Assembly: GCF_002138415.1 (NCBI RefSeq)
Contig: NZ_CP015612.1
Coordinates: forward strand, 908,001 to 972,000
DNA: 64,000 nucleotides
Reading direction: 5' to 3'
From: Stenotrophomonas maltophilia
GTDB lineage: Bacteria > Pseudomonadota > Gammaproteobacteria > Xanthomonadales > Xanthomonadaceae
Part shown: one piece after another, positions 26,294 through 33,633 of the stretch
Numbering within the stretch: position 1 is the first letter of the stretch
How the letters are laid out: every line of letters starts with the position of its first letter
The notes under the pieces: generated by a model
Database searches by the model: none
What the model saw: only the letters and a program-made list of their open reading frames with translations
What the model was told of the DNA's origin: nothing
Position numbers and translations under genes: made by a program

Positions 26294-26538
26294 CGAACGT
26301 GCGAGAGGCTTTCCCCGCAATCCAACAGCCCAGGAGCCCCTTCTTGTTGAAGGGGCGCGCCGACAGGCGGGGGTAGAGGAAGAATGCGCGGGCAATTATG
26401 CCTTTGCCGGGGTCAGGACCATGGTCTACTTGGGTAGCCGGCCCCGGCTAAGGCATAATTGCGGGTGAAACTTCCTTTGCGCCGGCGTTTCCGGGCACGT
26501 CCGGACGGCGTTTTTCCCCCTGTTCGGAACATCGATCA
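26294..26538. promoter_or_regulatory. Leader of the isocitrate dehydrogenase gene with a large hyphenated palindrome
   Basis: A hairpin CCCCTTC-TTGTT-GAAGGGG lies near 26338-26356. At 26392-26404 and 26450-26462 the 13-base arms GCAATTATGCCTT and AAGGCATAATTGC are exact inverted repeats, extended inward by GCCGGGG/CCCCGGC. The right arm holds CATAAT (26454-26459), with TTGGGT 18 bases upstream (26430-26435): a usable sigma-70-type promoter about 80 bases before the start. By symmetry the left arm presents CATAAT on the minus strand. Confidence 0.5.
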
Positions 26539-27543
26539 ATGACGCAGAAAATTACGGTCATCCGCGGCGACGGCATTGGCCCGGAAATCATGGACGCCAC
26601 CCTGTTCGTGCTCGACCAGCTCAAGACTGGCCTGGAGTACGAAGACGCCGACGCCGGCCTGGTGGCCCTGGAAAAGCACGGCGACCTGATGCCGGCGGTG
26701 ACCCTGGAATCGATCGCGCGCAACAAGGTTGCGCTGAAGAGCCCGCTGACCACCCCGGTCGGTGGTGGCTTCACCTCGATCAACGTCAGCCTGCGCCGCC
26801 ACTTCGACCTGTACGCCAACGTGCGTCCGGCTCACACCTTCCCGAACACCAAGTCGCGTTTCGACAACGTCGACCTGATCACCGTTCGTGAGAACACCGA
26901 AGGTGCCTACCTGGCCGAAGGCCAGGAAGTGTCGGCCGACGGCGAGACCGCCTTTTCCGGCACCCGCATCACCCGCAAGGGCTCCGAGCGCATCGTGCGC
27001 TACGCCTTCGAGCTGGCCAAGAGCACCGGCCGCAAGAAGGTCACCGCCGTGCACAAGGCCAACATCATCAAGTCGACCTCGGGTCTGTTCCTGAACGTCG
27101 CCCGTGAAGTGGCCGCGCAGTACCCGGAAATCGAATTCCAGGAAATGATCGTCGACAACTGCTGCATGCAGCTGGTGATGCGTCCGGAACAGTTCGACGT
27201 GATCGTCACCACCAACCTGTTCGGCGACATCATCTCCGACCTGTGTGCTGGTCTGGTCGGTGGCCTGGGCCTGGCCCCGGGTGCCAACATCGGCAAGGAC
27301 GCGGCGATCTTCGAAGCCGTGCACGGCACCGCGCCGGACATCGCCGGACAGGGCAAGGCCAATCCGTGCGCGCTGCTGCTGGCAGCCGCGCAGATGCTGG
27401 ACCATGTCGGCCAGCCGGAAAACGCCGAGCGCCTGCGCAAGGCCATCGTGGCGACCATGGAAGCCAAGGATTCGCTGACCGGCGACCTGGGCGGTACCGG
27501 CACCACCATGAGCTTTGCCCAGGCCATCGCCAGCCGCCTGTAA
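26539..27543 (+). CDS. icd: NAD-dependent isocitrate dehydrogenase
   Basis: A 334-residue beta-decarboxylating dehydrogenase converting isocitrate to 2-oxoglutarate in the TCA cycle. Family features: VIRGDGIGPEIMDA, the substrate loop SINVSLRRHFDLYANVRP, VRENTEGAY, the metal-site region TNLFGDIISDLCAGLVGG. In the cofactor loop HGTAPDIAGQGKANP, Asp and Ile replace the Lys and Tyr of NADP-type E. coli Icd, which indicates NAD specificity, as reported for Xanthomonas IDH. Length (~334) also matches the NAD/IPMDH-like type rather than the ~416-residue NADP enzyme. Isopropylmalate or homoisocitrate dehydrogenase are less likely but not excluded. It is preceded by a strong palindrome and followed by a terminator. 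Confidence 0.88.
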   Translation: MTQKITVIRGDGIGPEIMDATLFVLDQLKTGLEYEDADAGLVALEKHGDLMPAVTLESIARNKVALKSPLTTPVGGGFTSINVSLRRHFDLYANVRPAHTFPNTKSRFDNVDLITVRENTEGAYLAEGQEVSADGETAFSGTRITRKGSERIVRYAFELAKSTGRKKVTAVHKANIIKSTSGLFLNVAREVAAQYPEIEFQEMIVDNCCMQLVMRPEQFDVIVTTNLFGDIISDLCAGLVGGLGLAPGANIGKDAAIFEAVHGTAPDIAGQGKANPCALLLAAAQMLDHVGQPENAERLRKAIVATMEAKDSLTGDLGGTGTTMSFAQAIASRL

Positions 27544-27606
27544 GCGGCCGGCGTTCCGGCTGGAGATCGTCTCGGCGATGTCCAGTCCGGGCCTGCAAGC
27601 GTTGAA

Positions 27607-27640
27607 GACGGGCCGTCCTTGTACGGCCCGTCTGCGTTTT
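27607..27640 (+). terminator. Rho-independent terminator after isocitrate dehydrogenase
   Basis: GACGGGCCGT, loop CCTTGT, ACGGCCCGTC, then TGCGTTTT: a 10-bp GC-rich stem with a T-rich tail, 64 bases after the stop. Confidence 0.8.
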
Positions 27641-27674
27641 CAATGGCGGCTTTTCACCGACAGGATTTTTTCAG

Positions 27675-28085
27675 ATGCCTGAGGCGGCCGTGTGGGTCGT
27701 GGCGGCCGTTGCCGTCTATGTTTTCGGCGTGGCCATCTACGCCATCTTCTACTGGCCGTGGTCCCGCGCCCAGCGCGCGCTGCGCCGCCTGCGGACGCAG
27801 GGGGCACCCCACCGCAGCATGCGGGAGAGCGAGGCGCGTATCCTGAGGTTGGTCGAATTTCCGGCAGGATTGCCCGTGTATCTGCTCGAAGGCAGCTGTG
27901 CCGAGTTCGTGATCAGGAGCAGGATCTCTCCGGCCCAGCATGTGCAGACGCTGGCTGGCGTCCCGGTGAAGTATCCGACGGGCCTTGCACGTGCCGTGCG
28001 TGCGGGCAGCAATACCGCCGAAGTGGTGCTGGGTCGTGACCACGCGATGATCGTGCGACTCAATGGGGTCAAGCTGGCCTGGTAG
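27675..28085 (+). CDS. Small unknown membrane-anchored protein
   Basis: A 136-residue protein I do not recognise. It begins with one strongly hydrophobic segment (VWVVAAVAVYVFGVAIYAIFY, about residues 6-26), then a basic stretch (RAQRALRRLRTQGAPHR) and a compact hydrophilic domain with predicted beta-strands (LPVYLLEGSCAEFVI, TAEVVLGRDHAMIVRLNG). This reads as a single-pass inner-membrane protein with a ~100-residue cytoplasmic domain. It stands alone between a terminator and a SMAG dimer. The start ATG 27675 is the first in frame; a weak upstream purine run is the only ribosome-binding signal. Codon use matches neighbours. Confidence 0.65.
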   Translation: MPEAAVWVVAAVAVYVFGVAIYAIFYWPWSRAQRALRRLRTQGAPHRSMRESEARILRLVEFPAGLPVYLLEGSCAEFVIRSRISPAQHVQTLAGVPVKYPTGLARAVRAGSNTAEVVLGRDHAMIVRLNGVKLAW

Positions 28086-28137
28086 AGCCGAGCCATGCTC
28101 GGCTGCTCCTGCGTAGTCGAGCATGGCTCGACTCTAC
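28082..28137. repeat. SMAG dimer (inverted pair)
   Basis: GTAGAGCCGAGCCATGCTCGG (28082-28104) and AGTCGAGCATGGCTCGACT ending CTAC (28115-28137) face each other. The first overlaps the stop codon of the preceding small membrane-protein gene. Confidence 0.8.
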
Positions 28138-28246
28138 AAAGGCCATCTGTGCACCAGTCGCACAGATCATGTGCTTGTGAGCGGATGGTTCGTGCGCCGT
28201 CCGCTCCGCATCCTGTGCCCACTTTCCATTGCACAGGAGTCGCCCC

Positions 28247-28990
28247 ATGAATCTCACCGCCTTCGGCCTGGCCAGCCTGATCGGCATGGCCGCCACTACG
28301 CCGGTCACTGCTGCCGAGCCGGTCCATCCCACCATCCGCCATATGGCGGGCGCGCCGGTCGCGGCCTCGCTGGATGCGGCGAAGACCGCCGTGCTGGTGA
28401 TCGACTTCCAGAACGAGTACTTCGATGCCAAGGCCGCGCCGGGCTTTGCCGGTGGCCGCATGGTCATTCCCGATGGCGTGGCCGCACTGCGCCAGGCCAA
28501 GCGGGTGGTCGAGTTCGCCGATGCTCACGGCATCCGCGTGATCCATGTGCAGCACGTGTTGCCGGCCGGCGCACCGCTGTTCGCGCAGGGCAGCATCAAT
28601 GCCGCCTTCCATCGCGACCTGCAGCCGCGCAAGGGTGAGGCCGTGGTGCAGAAGGACAACGTCAGCGTGTTCGCTGGCAACTCGGCCGCGGTGCTCGACA
28701 CGGTGCTGAAGGATGCCGGTATCGACACGCTGATCGTCACCGGCCTGCAGACCCATGCCTGTGTGGCCGGTGCTGCGCGCGACGCGGCGGCGGCTCCGCG
28801 CGGCTACCGGGTGATCGTATCGTCCGATGCCAGCGCAAGCCGCGACCTGGACCTGGCCGGTGGCCAGCGCATCGATCATCGCGCACTGCACGACGCCTCG
28901 CTGGCGCAGATCGAAGACGCCTTCGGTGATGTCATGAGCACCGACGCGATCCTGGCGCTGCCGGTGCGCAAGGCTGGCGACGGCGCTTGA
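28247..28990 (+). CDS. Exported isochorismatase-fold cysteine hydrolase
   Basis: A 247-residue hydrolase of the isochorismatase/nicotinamidase superfamily. The catalytic triad can be placed: Asp in AVLVIDFQNEYFD, a Lys in VVQKDNVSVFAGN, and Cys in TGLQTHACVAGAARDAA. Unlike most cytoplasmic members it starts with a signal-like segment (MNLTAFGLASLIGMA, ending VTAA), suggesting periplasmic location. ATG 28247 is chosen for the CAGGAG ribosome-binding site; an upstream Met at 28229 is less likely. It is followed at 53 bases by a LysR regulator on the same strand. Substrate unknown; an amide or N-carbamoyl compound fits the family. Confidence 0.82.
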   Translation: MNLTAFGLASLIGMAATTPVTAAEPVHPTIRHMAGAPVAASLDAAKTAVLVIDFQNEYFDAKAAPGFAGGRMVIPDGVAALRQAKRVVEFADAHGIRVIHVQHVLPAGAPLFAQGSINAAFHRDLQPRKGEAVVQKDNVSVFAGNSAAVLDTVLKDAGIDTLIVTGLQTHACVAGAARDAAAAPRGYRVIVSSDASASRDLDLAGGQRIDHRALHDASLAQIEDAFGDVMSTDAILALPVRKAGDGA

Positions 28991-29043
28991 TAAGCTGGTG
29001 GGGCCCACATGCCGTGGGCCCCGCCACGTGGAGCCACTTGCTG

Positions 29044-29952
29044 ATGGATCACTTCGCCGCCCTGCGTGCGCTGCGCGCCATCGTCGACGCAGGCAGCTTC
29101 ACCGCTGCTGCCGAGCGCCTGGGTACCACCCACTCGGCGATGTCACGGCAGCTGCGGCAGCTGGAAGAGCATCTGCAGGTGCGACTGCTCGATCGCAACA
29201 GCCGCCGGCTGTCACTGACCGAAGCCGGTCGCGACTACTACCGCGAGGCGGCAGCGCTGCTGGATCGCCTGCAGGAAGCAGATGATCGCGTGCGTGCCGG
29301 GCAGGCGCAGCCCAGTGGCATCGTACGCATCAGCGTGCCGCAGGTGGTGGCCAGCCAGGAGTTGCCGCATTGGCTGCCGTCGTTCCTGCAGCGCTACCCG
29401 CAGGTCGCGCTTGACCTGTCGGCGGATGACCAACTGGTTGATGTCGTCGGTGGCGGCTTCGACCTGGCCCTGCGCATCGCGCCTTCCTTGCCGGACAGCC
29501 GGCTGGTCGCACGCGAGCTGGCCAGCTGCCCGCGCATCCTGGTCGCTGCGCCGGCCTATCTGGCACAGCACGGTCTGCCCCGGCAGGCTTCGGACCTCGC
29601 GCAGCACACGCTGCTGGGCTTCAGCCCCACGCCGTCAATGGCGCCCTGGCAGTTGCAGGGGCCGCGCGGTGCCACCGCGAGCATCGAGGCGGGGCAGCGC
29701 CTGCGCGTGGACGCCACGCCGGCGCTGTACGCCGCCGCGCTGGCCGGCATGGGCATCAGCCTGTTCACTGCGCTGACCGTGCAGGAGGACCTGCGCGCCG
29801 GCCGCCTGATCCGTGTGCTGCCGGCCTGGCACGCAGGACAGCGGCGTTACTTCGCGCTGTATCCGCATGCGCGGGCGCTGGCGCCGAAGGTGCGTGCGCT
29901 GGTCGAGCACCTCGCGGCGCACTACGCTGCGCAGGTGGGCGCGGCAGGGTAG
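29044..29952 (+). CDS. LysR-family transcriptional regulator
   Basis: A 302-residue LysR-type regulator: N-terminal winged helix-turn-helix (about residues 1-60: MDHFAALRALRAIVDAGSF, SAMSRQLRQLEEHLQVRLLDR) and a periplasmic-binding-fold effector domain. ATG 29044 matches the family start; the frame is open further upstream but not family-like. It is co-directional with the exported hydrolase before it and the TauE/SafE permease 25 bases after it, so the regulator could sit in one operon with both, rather than the usual divergent LysR layout. Closest in style to the PecT/DhcR/CrgA group of LysR proteins. The inducer cannot be read from sequence. Confidence 0.9.
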   Translation: MDHFAALRALRAIVDAGSFTAAAERLGTTHSAMSRQLRQLEEHLQVRLLDRNSRRLSLTEAGRDYYREAAALLDRLQEADDRVRAGQAQPSGIVRISVPQVVASQELPHWLPSFLQRYPQVALDLSADDQLVDVVGGGFDLALRIAPSLPDSRLVARELASCPRILVAAPAYLAQHGLPRQASDLAQHTLLGFSPTPSMAPWQLQGPRGATASIEAGQRLRVDATPALYAAALAGMGISLFTALTVQEDLRAGRLIRVLPAWHAGQRRYFALYPHARALAPKVRALVEHLAAHYAAQVGAAG

Positions 29953-29977
29953 TCGCGCGACAGCAACCGAGGTGGTG

Positions 29978-30727
29978 ATGGAGTCGGTGTATCTGCTGGT
30001 CGCGCTGGGCGCGATCGTCGCCGGATTCGTGCAGGGCCTGTCCGGCTTCGCCTTTGGCATGGTGGCGATGTCGTTCTGGGCGTGGGGACTGGAGCCACGG
30101 CTGGCGGCGACGCTGTCGGTGTTTGGTGCGCTGGTCGGGCAGCTGGTCGCGGTGTTCACCGTGCGTCGCGGATTCAACCTGCGCCTGCTGCTGCCGTTCG
30201 TACTGGGCGGGCTGGCCGGCATTCCGCTGGGCGTGATGGTGCTGCCGCAGCTGGACATGGACTGGTTCAAGGCGCTGCTGGGCGGCTTCCTGGCGCTGTG
30301 GTGCCCGGTGATGCTGATGGCGCGCTCGTTGCCTCCGGTCCGCGTCGGCGGCCGTATCGGTGATGCGATCGCCGGCATGGCCGGTGGCGTGCTCAGTGGC
30401 ATCGGCGGCTTTGCCGGGCCGGTGCCGACGTTGTGGAGCACCCTGCGAGGCTTCGGCAAGGACGAGCAGCGTGCGGTCATCCAGAATTTCAACCTGGCGA
30501 TGCTGGCGGTGACCATGGCCACCTATGTCGGCAGCGGCCTGATAAGTCGGCAGATGTTGCCGTACTTCGCCATCGTGGCACCGGCCATGCTGGTGCCGAC
30601 CCTGCTGGGCGCGCGGGTCTACATCGGTATCAGCGAGGCGCGCTTCCGACAGGTCGTGCTGGGCCTGCTGACCGTGTCAGGCATCGCGTTGCTGGCGTCG
30701 TCGCTGCCGGTGCTGCTGGCGCGCTGA
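29978..30727 (+). CDS. TauE/SafE-family membrane permease
   Basis: A 249-residue polytopic inner-membrane protein of the TauE/SafE (sulfite/organosulfur exporter) family with about seven to eight hydrophobic segments, beginning MESVYLLVALGAIVAGFVQG and containing the repeated Gly-rich motifs LSGFAFGMVAMS and GGVLSGIGGFAGP typical of the two family halves. ATG 29978 follows AGGTGG; the longer open frame upstream overlaps the LysR gene in another frame. Members export sulfoacetate, sulfite or other anions. Its place directly after an exported hydrolase and a LysR gene suggests a small uptake or efflux operon, but the substrate is not known. Confidence 0.85.
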   Translation: MESVYLLVALGAIVAGFVQGLSGFAFGMVAMSFWAWGLEPRLAATLSVFGALVGQLVAVFTVRRGFNLRLLLPFVLGGLAGIPLGVMVLPQLDMDWFKALLGGFLALWCPVMLMARSLPPVRVGGRIGDAIAGMAGGVLSGIGGFAGPVPTLWSTLRGFGKDEQRAVIQNFNLAMLAVTMATYVGSGLISRQMLPYFAIVAPAMLVPTLLGARVYIGISEARFRQVVLGLLTVSGIALLASSLPVLLAR

Positions 30728-30739
30728 GGGAGGAACGAA

Positions 30740-30767
30740 AAAGGGCGCCACGAGAGAGGCGCCCTTT
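30740..30767. terminator. Bidirectional terminator
   Basis: AAAGGGCGCC, loop ACGAGAGA, GGCGCCCTTT lies between the TauE/SafE gene (plus) and the YccA-family gene (minus), with A/T runs on both sides so it can stop both convergent transcripts. Confidence 0.8.
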
Positions 30768-30789
30768 GTCGTCTATGGCATGTTGCCGC

Positions 30790-31548
30790 TCAGCGCTGCT
30801 GGATCTTCGACAGCAGGCGCAGGAATTCAACGTACAGCCAGACCAGGGTCACCATCAGGCCGAATGCGCCATACCACTCCATGTACTTCGGTGCACGCTG
30901 GGCGACACCGGTCTCGATGAAGTCGAAGTCCAGCACCAGATTCAGCGCGGCCACGACCACCACGAACAGGCTGAAGGCGATGCCCAGCCAGCCGGAGTCA
31001 TGGATCACCGGCACGTTGATGTTGAAGAAGCCCAGCACGAACGACGCCAGGTAGAGCAGGGCGATGCCGCCAGTGGCCGCGATCACGCCCAGCTTGAAGT
31101 TCTCGGTGGCCTTGATCAGGCCACTGCGGTACGCGAACAGCAGCGCGAACAGGGTGCCGAAGGTCAGCAGCACGGCCGGGAACACGATGCCCGGGAATTT
31201 GGCGTTGAACACGGCAGAGATGGCGCCGAGGAACAGGCCTTCCACCAGCGCGTACATCGGCGCGGTGACCGGCGACCATTCCTTCTTGAAGACGGTGATC
31301 AGCGCCAGCACCAGGCCGCCGATGGCGCCGCCCATGGCATACAGCTTGGCTCCGGCCATGACCTGGCCGTAGTCATCGATGGTCTGGTTCCAGGCGAAAG
31401 CGGCCGTCAGCACGGTCAACAGCAGCAGGAAGCCGGTCTTGTTGACGGTGCCGTTGAGGGTCATTGCCTGGTCGGGGCTGGTCACCACCGAACCGCTGGC
31501 GAGGTCGAGGAAGGTCGACTCGGAAAGAGCCGGATTGCCGCTGCGCAT
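30790..31548 (-). CDS. Bax inhibitor-1/YccA-family membrane protein
   Basis: A 252-residue polytopic protein of the BI-1/YccA family (the YbhL-type subgroup with extended N-terminus), containing about seven hydrophobic segments: KTGFLLLLTVLTAAFAW, AMGGAIGGLVLALITV, ALVEGLFLGAISAVF, FPAVLLTFGTLFALLFAY, LGIAFSLFVVVVAALNLVL and others. The C-terminal end has the family DFDFIETG motif. In E. coli YccA is a regulator of FtsH and other members are ion or pH-sensitive channels. The start MRSGNPALSESTFLDL at 31548 is chosen; the longer frame opens inside the tRNA region. It is divergent from the tRNA-Pro gene. Confidence 0.9.
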   Translation of the reverse strand: MRSGNPALSESTFLDLASGSVVTSPDQAMTLNGTVNKTGFLLLLTVLTAAFAWNQTIDDYGQVMAGAKLYAMGGAIGGLVLALITVFKKEWSPVTAPMYALVEGLFLGAISAVFNAKFPGIVFPAVLLTFGTLFALLFAYRSGLIKATENFKLGVIAATGGIALLYLASFVLGFFNINVPVIHDSGWLGIAFSLFVVVVAALNLVLDFDFIETGVAQRAPKYMEWYGAFGLMVTLVWLYVEFLRLLSKIQQR

Positions 31549-31659
31549 GCGTGTTCTCCGTGCGAATGAGGGTCGGGACGGCCATCCGGCCGATGGGCGT
31601 GAGCATAGCCGATGACTGCTTTCGGCGTTGTGGCAGGGGCCGGATCTGCGTGTCCTGCG

Positions 31660-31689
31660 TTGACAGTTCCCAATGCGCTTGGCCACAAT
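31660..31689 (+). promoter_or_regulatory. Sigma-70 promoter for the tRNA cluster
   Basis: A consensus TTGACA (31660-31665) and CACAAT (31684-31689), 18 bases apart, stand 40 bases before tRNA-Pro. Confidence 0.65.
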
Positions 31690-31728
31690 GAACGACTCCC
31701 CGGGCCTGACCCGAGGGGATTGCAAGAC

Positions 31729-31805
31729 CGGGGTATAGCGCAGTCTGGTAGCGCGCCTGCTTTGGGAGCAGGATGTCGGGGGTTCGAATCCCTCTACCCC
31801 GACCA
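31729..31805 (+). tRNA. tRNA-Pro(TGG)
   Basis: 77 nt cloverleaf with encoded CCA; 7-base acceptor stem CGGGGTA/TACCCCG; anticodon stem CCTGC/GCAGG around the loop TTTGGGA gives anticodon TGG. Confidence 0.97.
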
Positions 31806-31844
31806 ATCCCACGCCACGTCGGATTGGACACCGTTCCGGTTCGG

Positions 31845-31921
31845 GCGCCCGTAGCTCAACTGGATAGAGCACCGGCCTTCTAAGCCGGCGGTTACAGGTT
31901 CGATTCCTGTCGGGCGCGCCA
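31845..31921 (+). tRNA. tRNA-Arg(TCT)
   Basis: 77 nt with encoded CCA; acceptor GCGCCCG/CGGGCGC; anticodon arm CCGGC-CTTCTAA-GCCGG reads TCT. Confidence 0.97.
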
Positions 31922-32095
31922 TCGGCGAGCACCGGGATCGCATCGGCGGATGTGAAGAAGTGCTTGCAAAAGGGTAAAGACTCCACCAGAATATCGGACT
32001 CGCTTCGGCGGACCGGAACTTCGGTGACAGTCCCCCAGGCAAAGGTTTGAAGTTCCAGTGCCGGTGGTCTTGGCGGTGGAGCGAAAGTTTCAGTG

Positions 32096-32172
32096 GTGGC
32101 TGTAGCTCAGTTGGTTAGAGTACCGGATTGTGATTCCGGTGGTCGGGGGTTCGAATCCCCTCAGCCACCCCA
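32096..32172 (+). tRNA. tRNA-His(GTG)
   Basis: 77 nt with encoded CCA; anticodon arm CCGGA-TTGTGAT-TCCGG reads GTG. A G at 32095 precedes the acceptor stem and can pair with C73, the extra G-1 needed by histidyl-tRNA synthetase. Confidence 0.96.
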
Positions 32173-32206
32173 CTGATTCAACCGCATCGGCGCAGCCGAA
32201 ACGGTA

Positions 32207-32234
32207 TTGCAATAAACAGAAAGCACGCTACAAT
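32207..32234 (+). promoter_or_regulatory. Sigma-70 promoter of the first tRNA-Lys
   Basis: TTGCAA (32207-32212), 16-base spacer, TACAAT (32229-32234), 17 bases before the tRNA. Confidence 0.65.
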
Positions 32235-32251
32235 GTGCGTCTGAGTTTCAC

Positions 32252-32327
32252 GGGCCGTTAGCTCAGTTGGTAGAGCAGTTGACTCTTAATCAATAGGTCC
32301 AAGGTTCGAATCCTTGACGGCCCACCA
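32252..32327 (+). tRNA. tRNA-Lys(CTT), copy 1
   Basis: 76 nt with encoded CCA; anticodon loop CTCTTAA reads CTT. The acceptor stem is GGGCCGT/ACGGCCC, differing from copy 2 by one compensated base pair (5:68). Confidence 0.95.
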
Positions 32328-32334
32328 AGACAGA

Positions 32335-32364
32335 AGCCACCTGGTACGCCAGGTGGCTTTTTTC
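32335..32364 (+). terminator. Rho-independent terminator after tRNA-Lys copy 1
   Basis: AGCCACCTGG, loop TACG, CCAGGTGGCT, followed by TTTTT. Confidence 0.9.
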
Positions 32365-32483
32365 TTATAAGTGTGACCCATTTGGTTTCAATGGATCACG
32401 CCCTGCAGAAATCTCGCCTGGCGTGGGTCTCTGCAGTGGCAGCGGGATCGCAGTACTGGTTTCAACGACGTTGAAAAAAGTGC

Positions 32484-32513
32484 TTGCACCCTCCGAGCGG
32501 ATCGGGTCATAAT
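32484..32513 (+). promoter_or_regulatory. Sigma-70 promoter of the second tRNA-Lys
   Basis: TTGCAC (32484-32489), 18-base spacer, CATAAT (32508-32513), 15 bases before the tRNA. Confidence 0.75.
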
Positions 32514-32528
32514 TCGCGCCCCGATTTC

Positions 32529-32604
32529 GGGCTGTTAGCTCAGTTGGTAGAGCAGTTGACTCTTAATCAATAGGTCCAAGGTTCGAATCCTTGACAGCCC
32601 ACCA
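32529..32604 (+). tRNA. tRNA-Lys(CTT), copy 2
   Basis: 76 nt with encoded CCA, identical to copy 1 except acceptor pair 5:68 is T-A rather than C-G. It has its own promoter and terminator. Confidence 0.95.
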
Positions 32605-32610
32605 GACGAA

Positions 32611-32640
32611 AGCCACTTGGTCATCCAGGTGGCTTTTTTC
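32611..32640 (+). terminator. Rho-independent terminator after tRNA-Lys copy 2
   Basis: AGCCACTTGG, loop TCAT, CCAGGTGGCT and six T residues. It is a near copy of the terminator after tRNA-Lys copy 1, so the tRNA plus terminator were duplicated together. Confidence 0.9.
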
Positions 32641-32693
32641 TTGCCTGTACGCCGGGTTGAGCGTGCGGATGTCTGCACGCCCGGCCGCACGTC

Positions 32694-32716
32694 ATCCACG
32701 CATGGCGTGGATCTAC
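32694..32716 (-). repeat. Single SMAG-type palindrome
   Basis: ATCCACGCATGGCGTGGAT followed by CTAC; GTAG head on the minus strand. The same sequence recurs at 47037 and around 48614-48680. Confidence 0.75.
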
Positions 32717-32852
32717 TGAAGCGATGCTGAAATCAGGGGCATACGCGTCATCAGTGTTTTCAATGCTGTGCGCTGCTTCTCACCGCATTGCGTCCTGTAT
32801 CGCACCCAATGGATCTTCCGCGCCGATGGCGCATGCACGAAGGAAGATGTTG

Positions 32853-33221
32853 ATGGCTGATATCAATCGATTGCACCGCACGCTGTGGGTTCCCTTTGCG
32901 TTGATGGCGCTGGCTGCCTGCACGCCGGCCAATGATCCGGCGCAGACCGTCGAACGCGATGCTGGCACGGACAGCACTCCGGCGCGCCCGATCGGTGAGG
33001 CCATGCAGATGCAGCCGGCTCAGCCTGCGGAAGGGGAGGTCCTGCCCGACGCGGTGGACGTGCAGCGCACTGCGGATGGTTCGGTGGATGTGCGCAAGGC
33101 CACGCCGGAGTCGGTGGCCCTGCGGCGCACCGATGACGGGGGCGTGGAGATCCGCAAGGTGGATGCTGCGGCCGAGCAGGGTGCCGATACGGCGCCGGCC
33201 AAGGCCGGGTCGCAGCACTGA
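32853..33221 (+). CDS. Small hypothetical lipoprotein
   Basis: A 122-residue protein with a lipoprotein signal: a basic N-terminus (INRLHRTLW), hydrophobic core and the lipobox LAAC, so the mature protein would be anchored by Cys about residue 19. The mature part is acidic and repetitive, with two similar segments (VDVQRTADGSVDVRKAT and VALRRTDDGGVEIRKVD), each a TADG/TDDG turn flanked by short strands. I chose ATG 32853 because AAGGA lies eight bases upstream; ATG 32847 is too close to it and the longer frame from 32724 has no signal. No function known. It stands alone between tRNA genes. Confidence 0.65.
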   Translation: MADINRLHRTLWVPFALMALAACTPANDPAQTVERDAGTDSTPARPIGEAMQMQPAQPAEGEVLPDAVDVQRTADGSVDVRKATPESVALRRTDDGGVEIRKVDAAAEQGADTAPAKAGSQH

Positions 33222-33359
33222 ACGCCGCCGCCCCGGATGAGCAGGCGCTCGCCGGGGCGGTCAGGAGGCGCGGGCTGCACGCGAATTTCCATGTTCAGTT
33301 TTGTGCAGGCCTTCCGCTTCCCGCCATCGCCTGCGACAATGAGCGCCTGAGCCGGCCAC

Positions 33360-33444
<85 letters not shown>

Positions 33445-33633
33445 GTGCCGGCCTGTCCCCGCCCTGATCGGGCCATCTGCGCCCACTTGACCGGCACGCG
33501 CTGGCAGTGCAGGCCGAATTGGGCGAAACTAAAGGGCTGCGGCAAGCAGGCGCGTCCCAGACGTCGTGTCCTTACAACCGTTTCATCCCAATCATCGAGC
33601 CGGGGGCGTGCGCCACCGGTGGCAGGAGTCAAC

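Noticed and set aside
31714..32042. Short reading frames crossing the tRNA-Pro and tRNA-Arg genes
   Set aside because: They overlap tRNA genes and carry the translated tRNA sequences, a frequent annotation error. The same applies to frames across the tRNA-Asp cluster (40280-40830).
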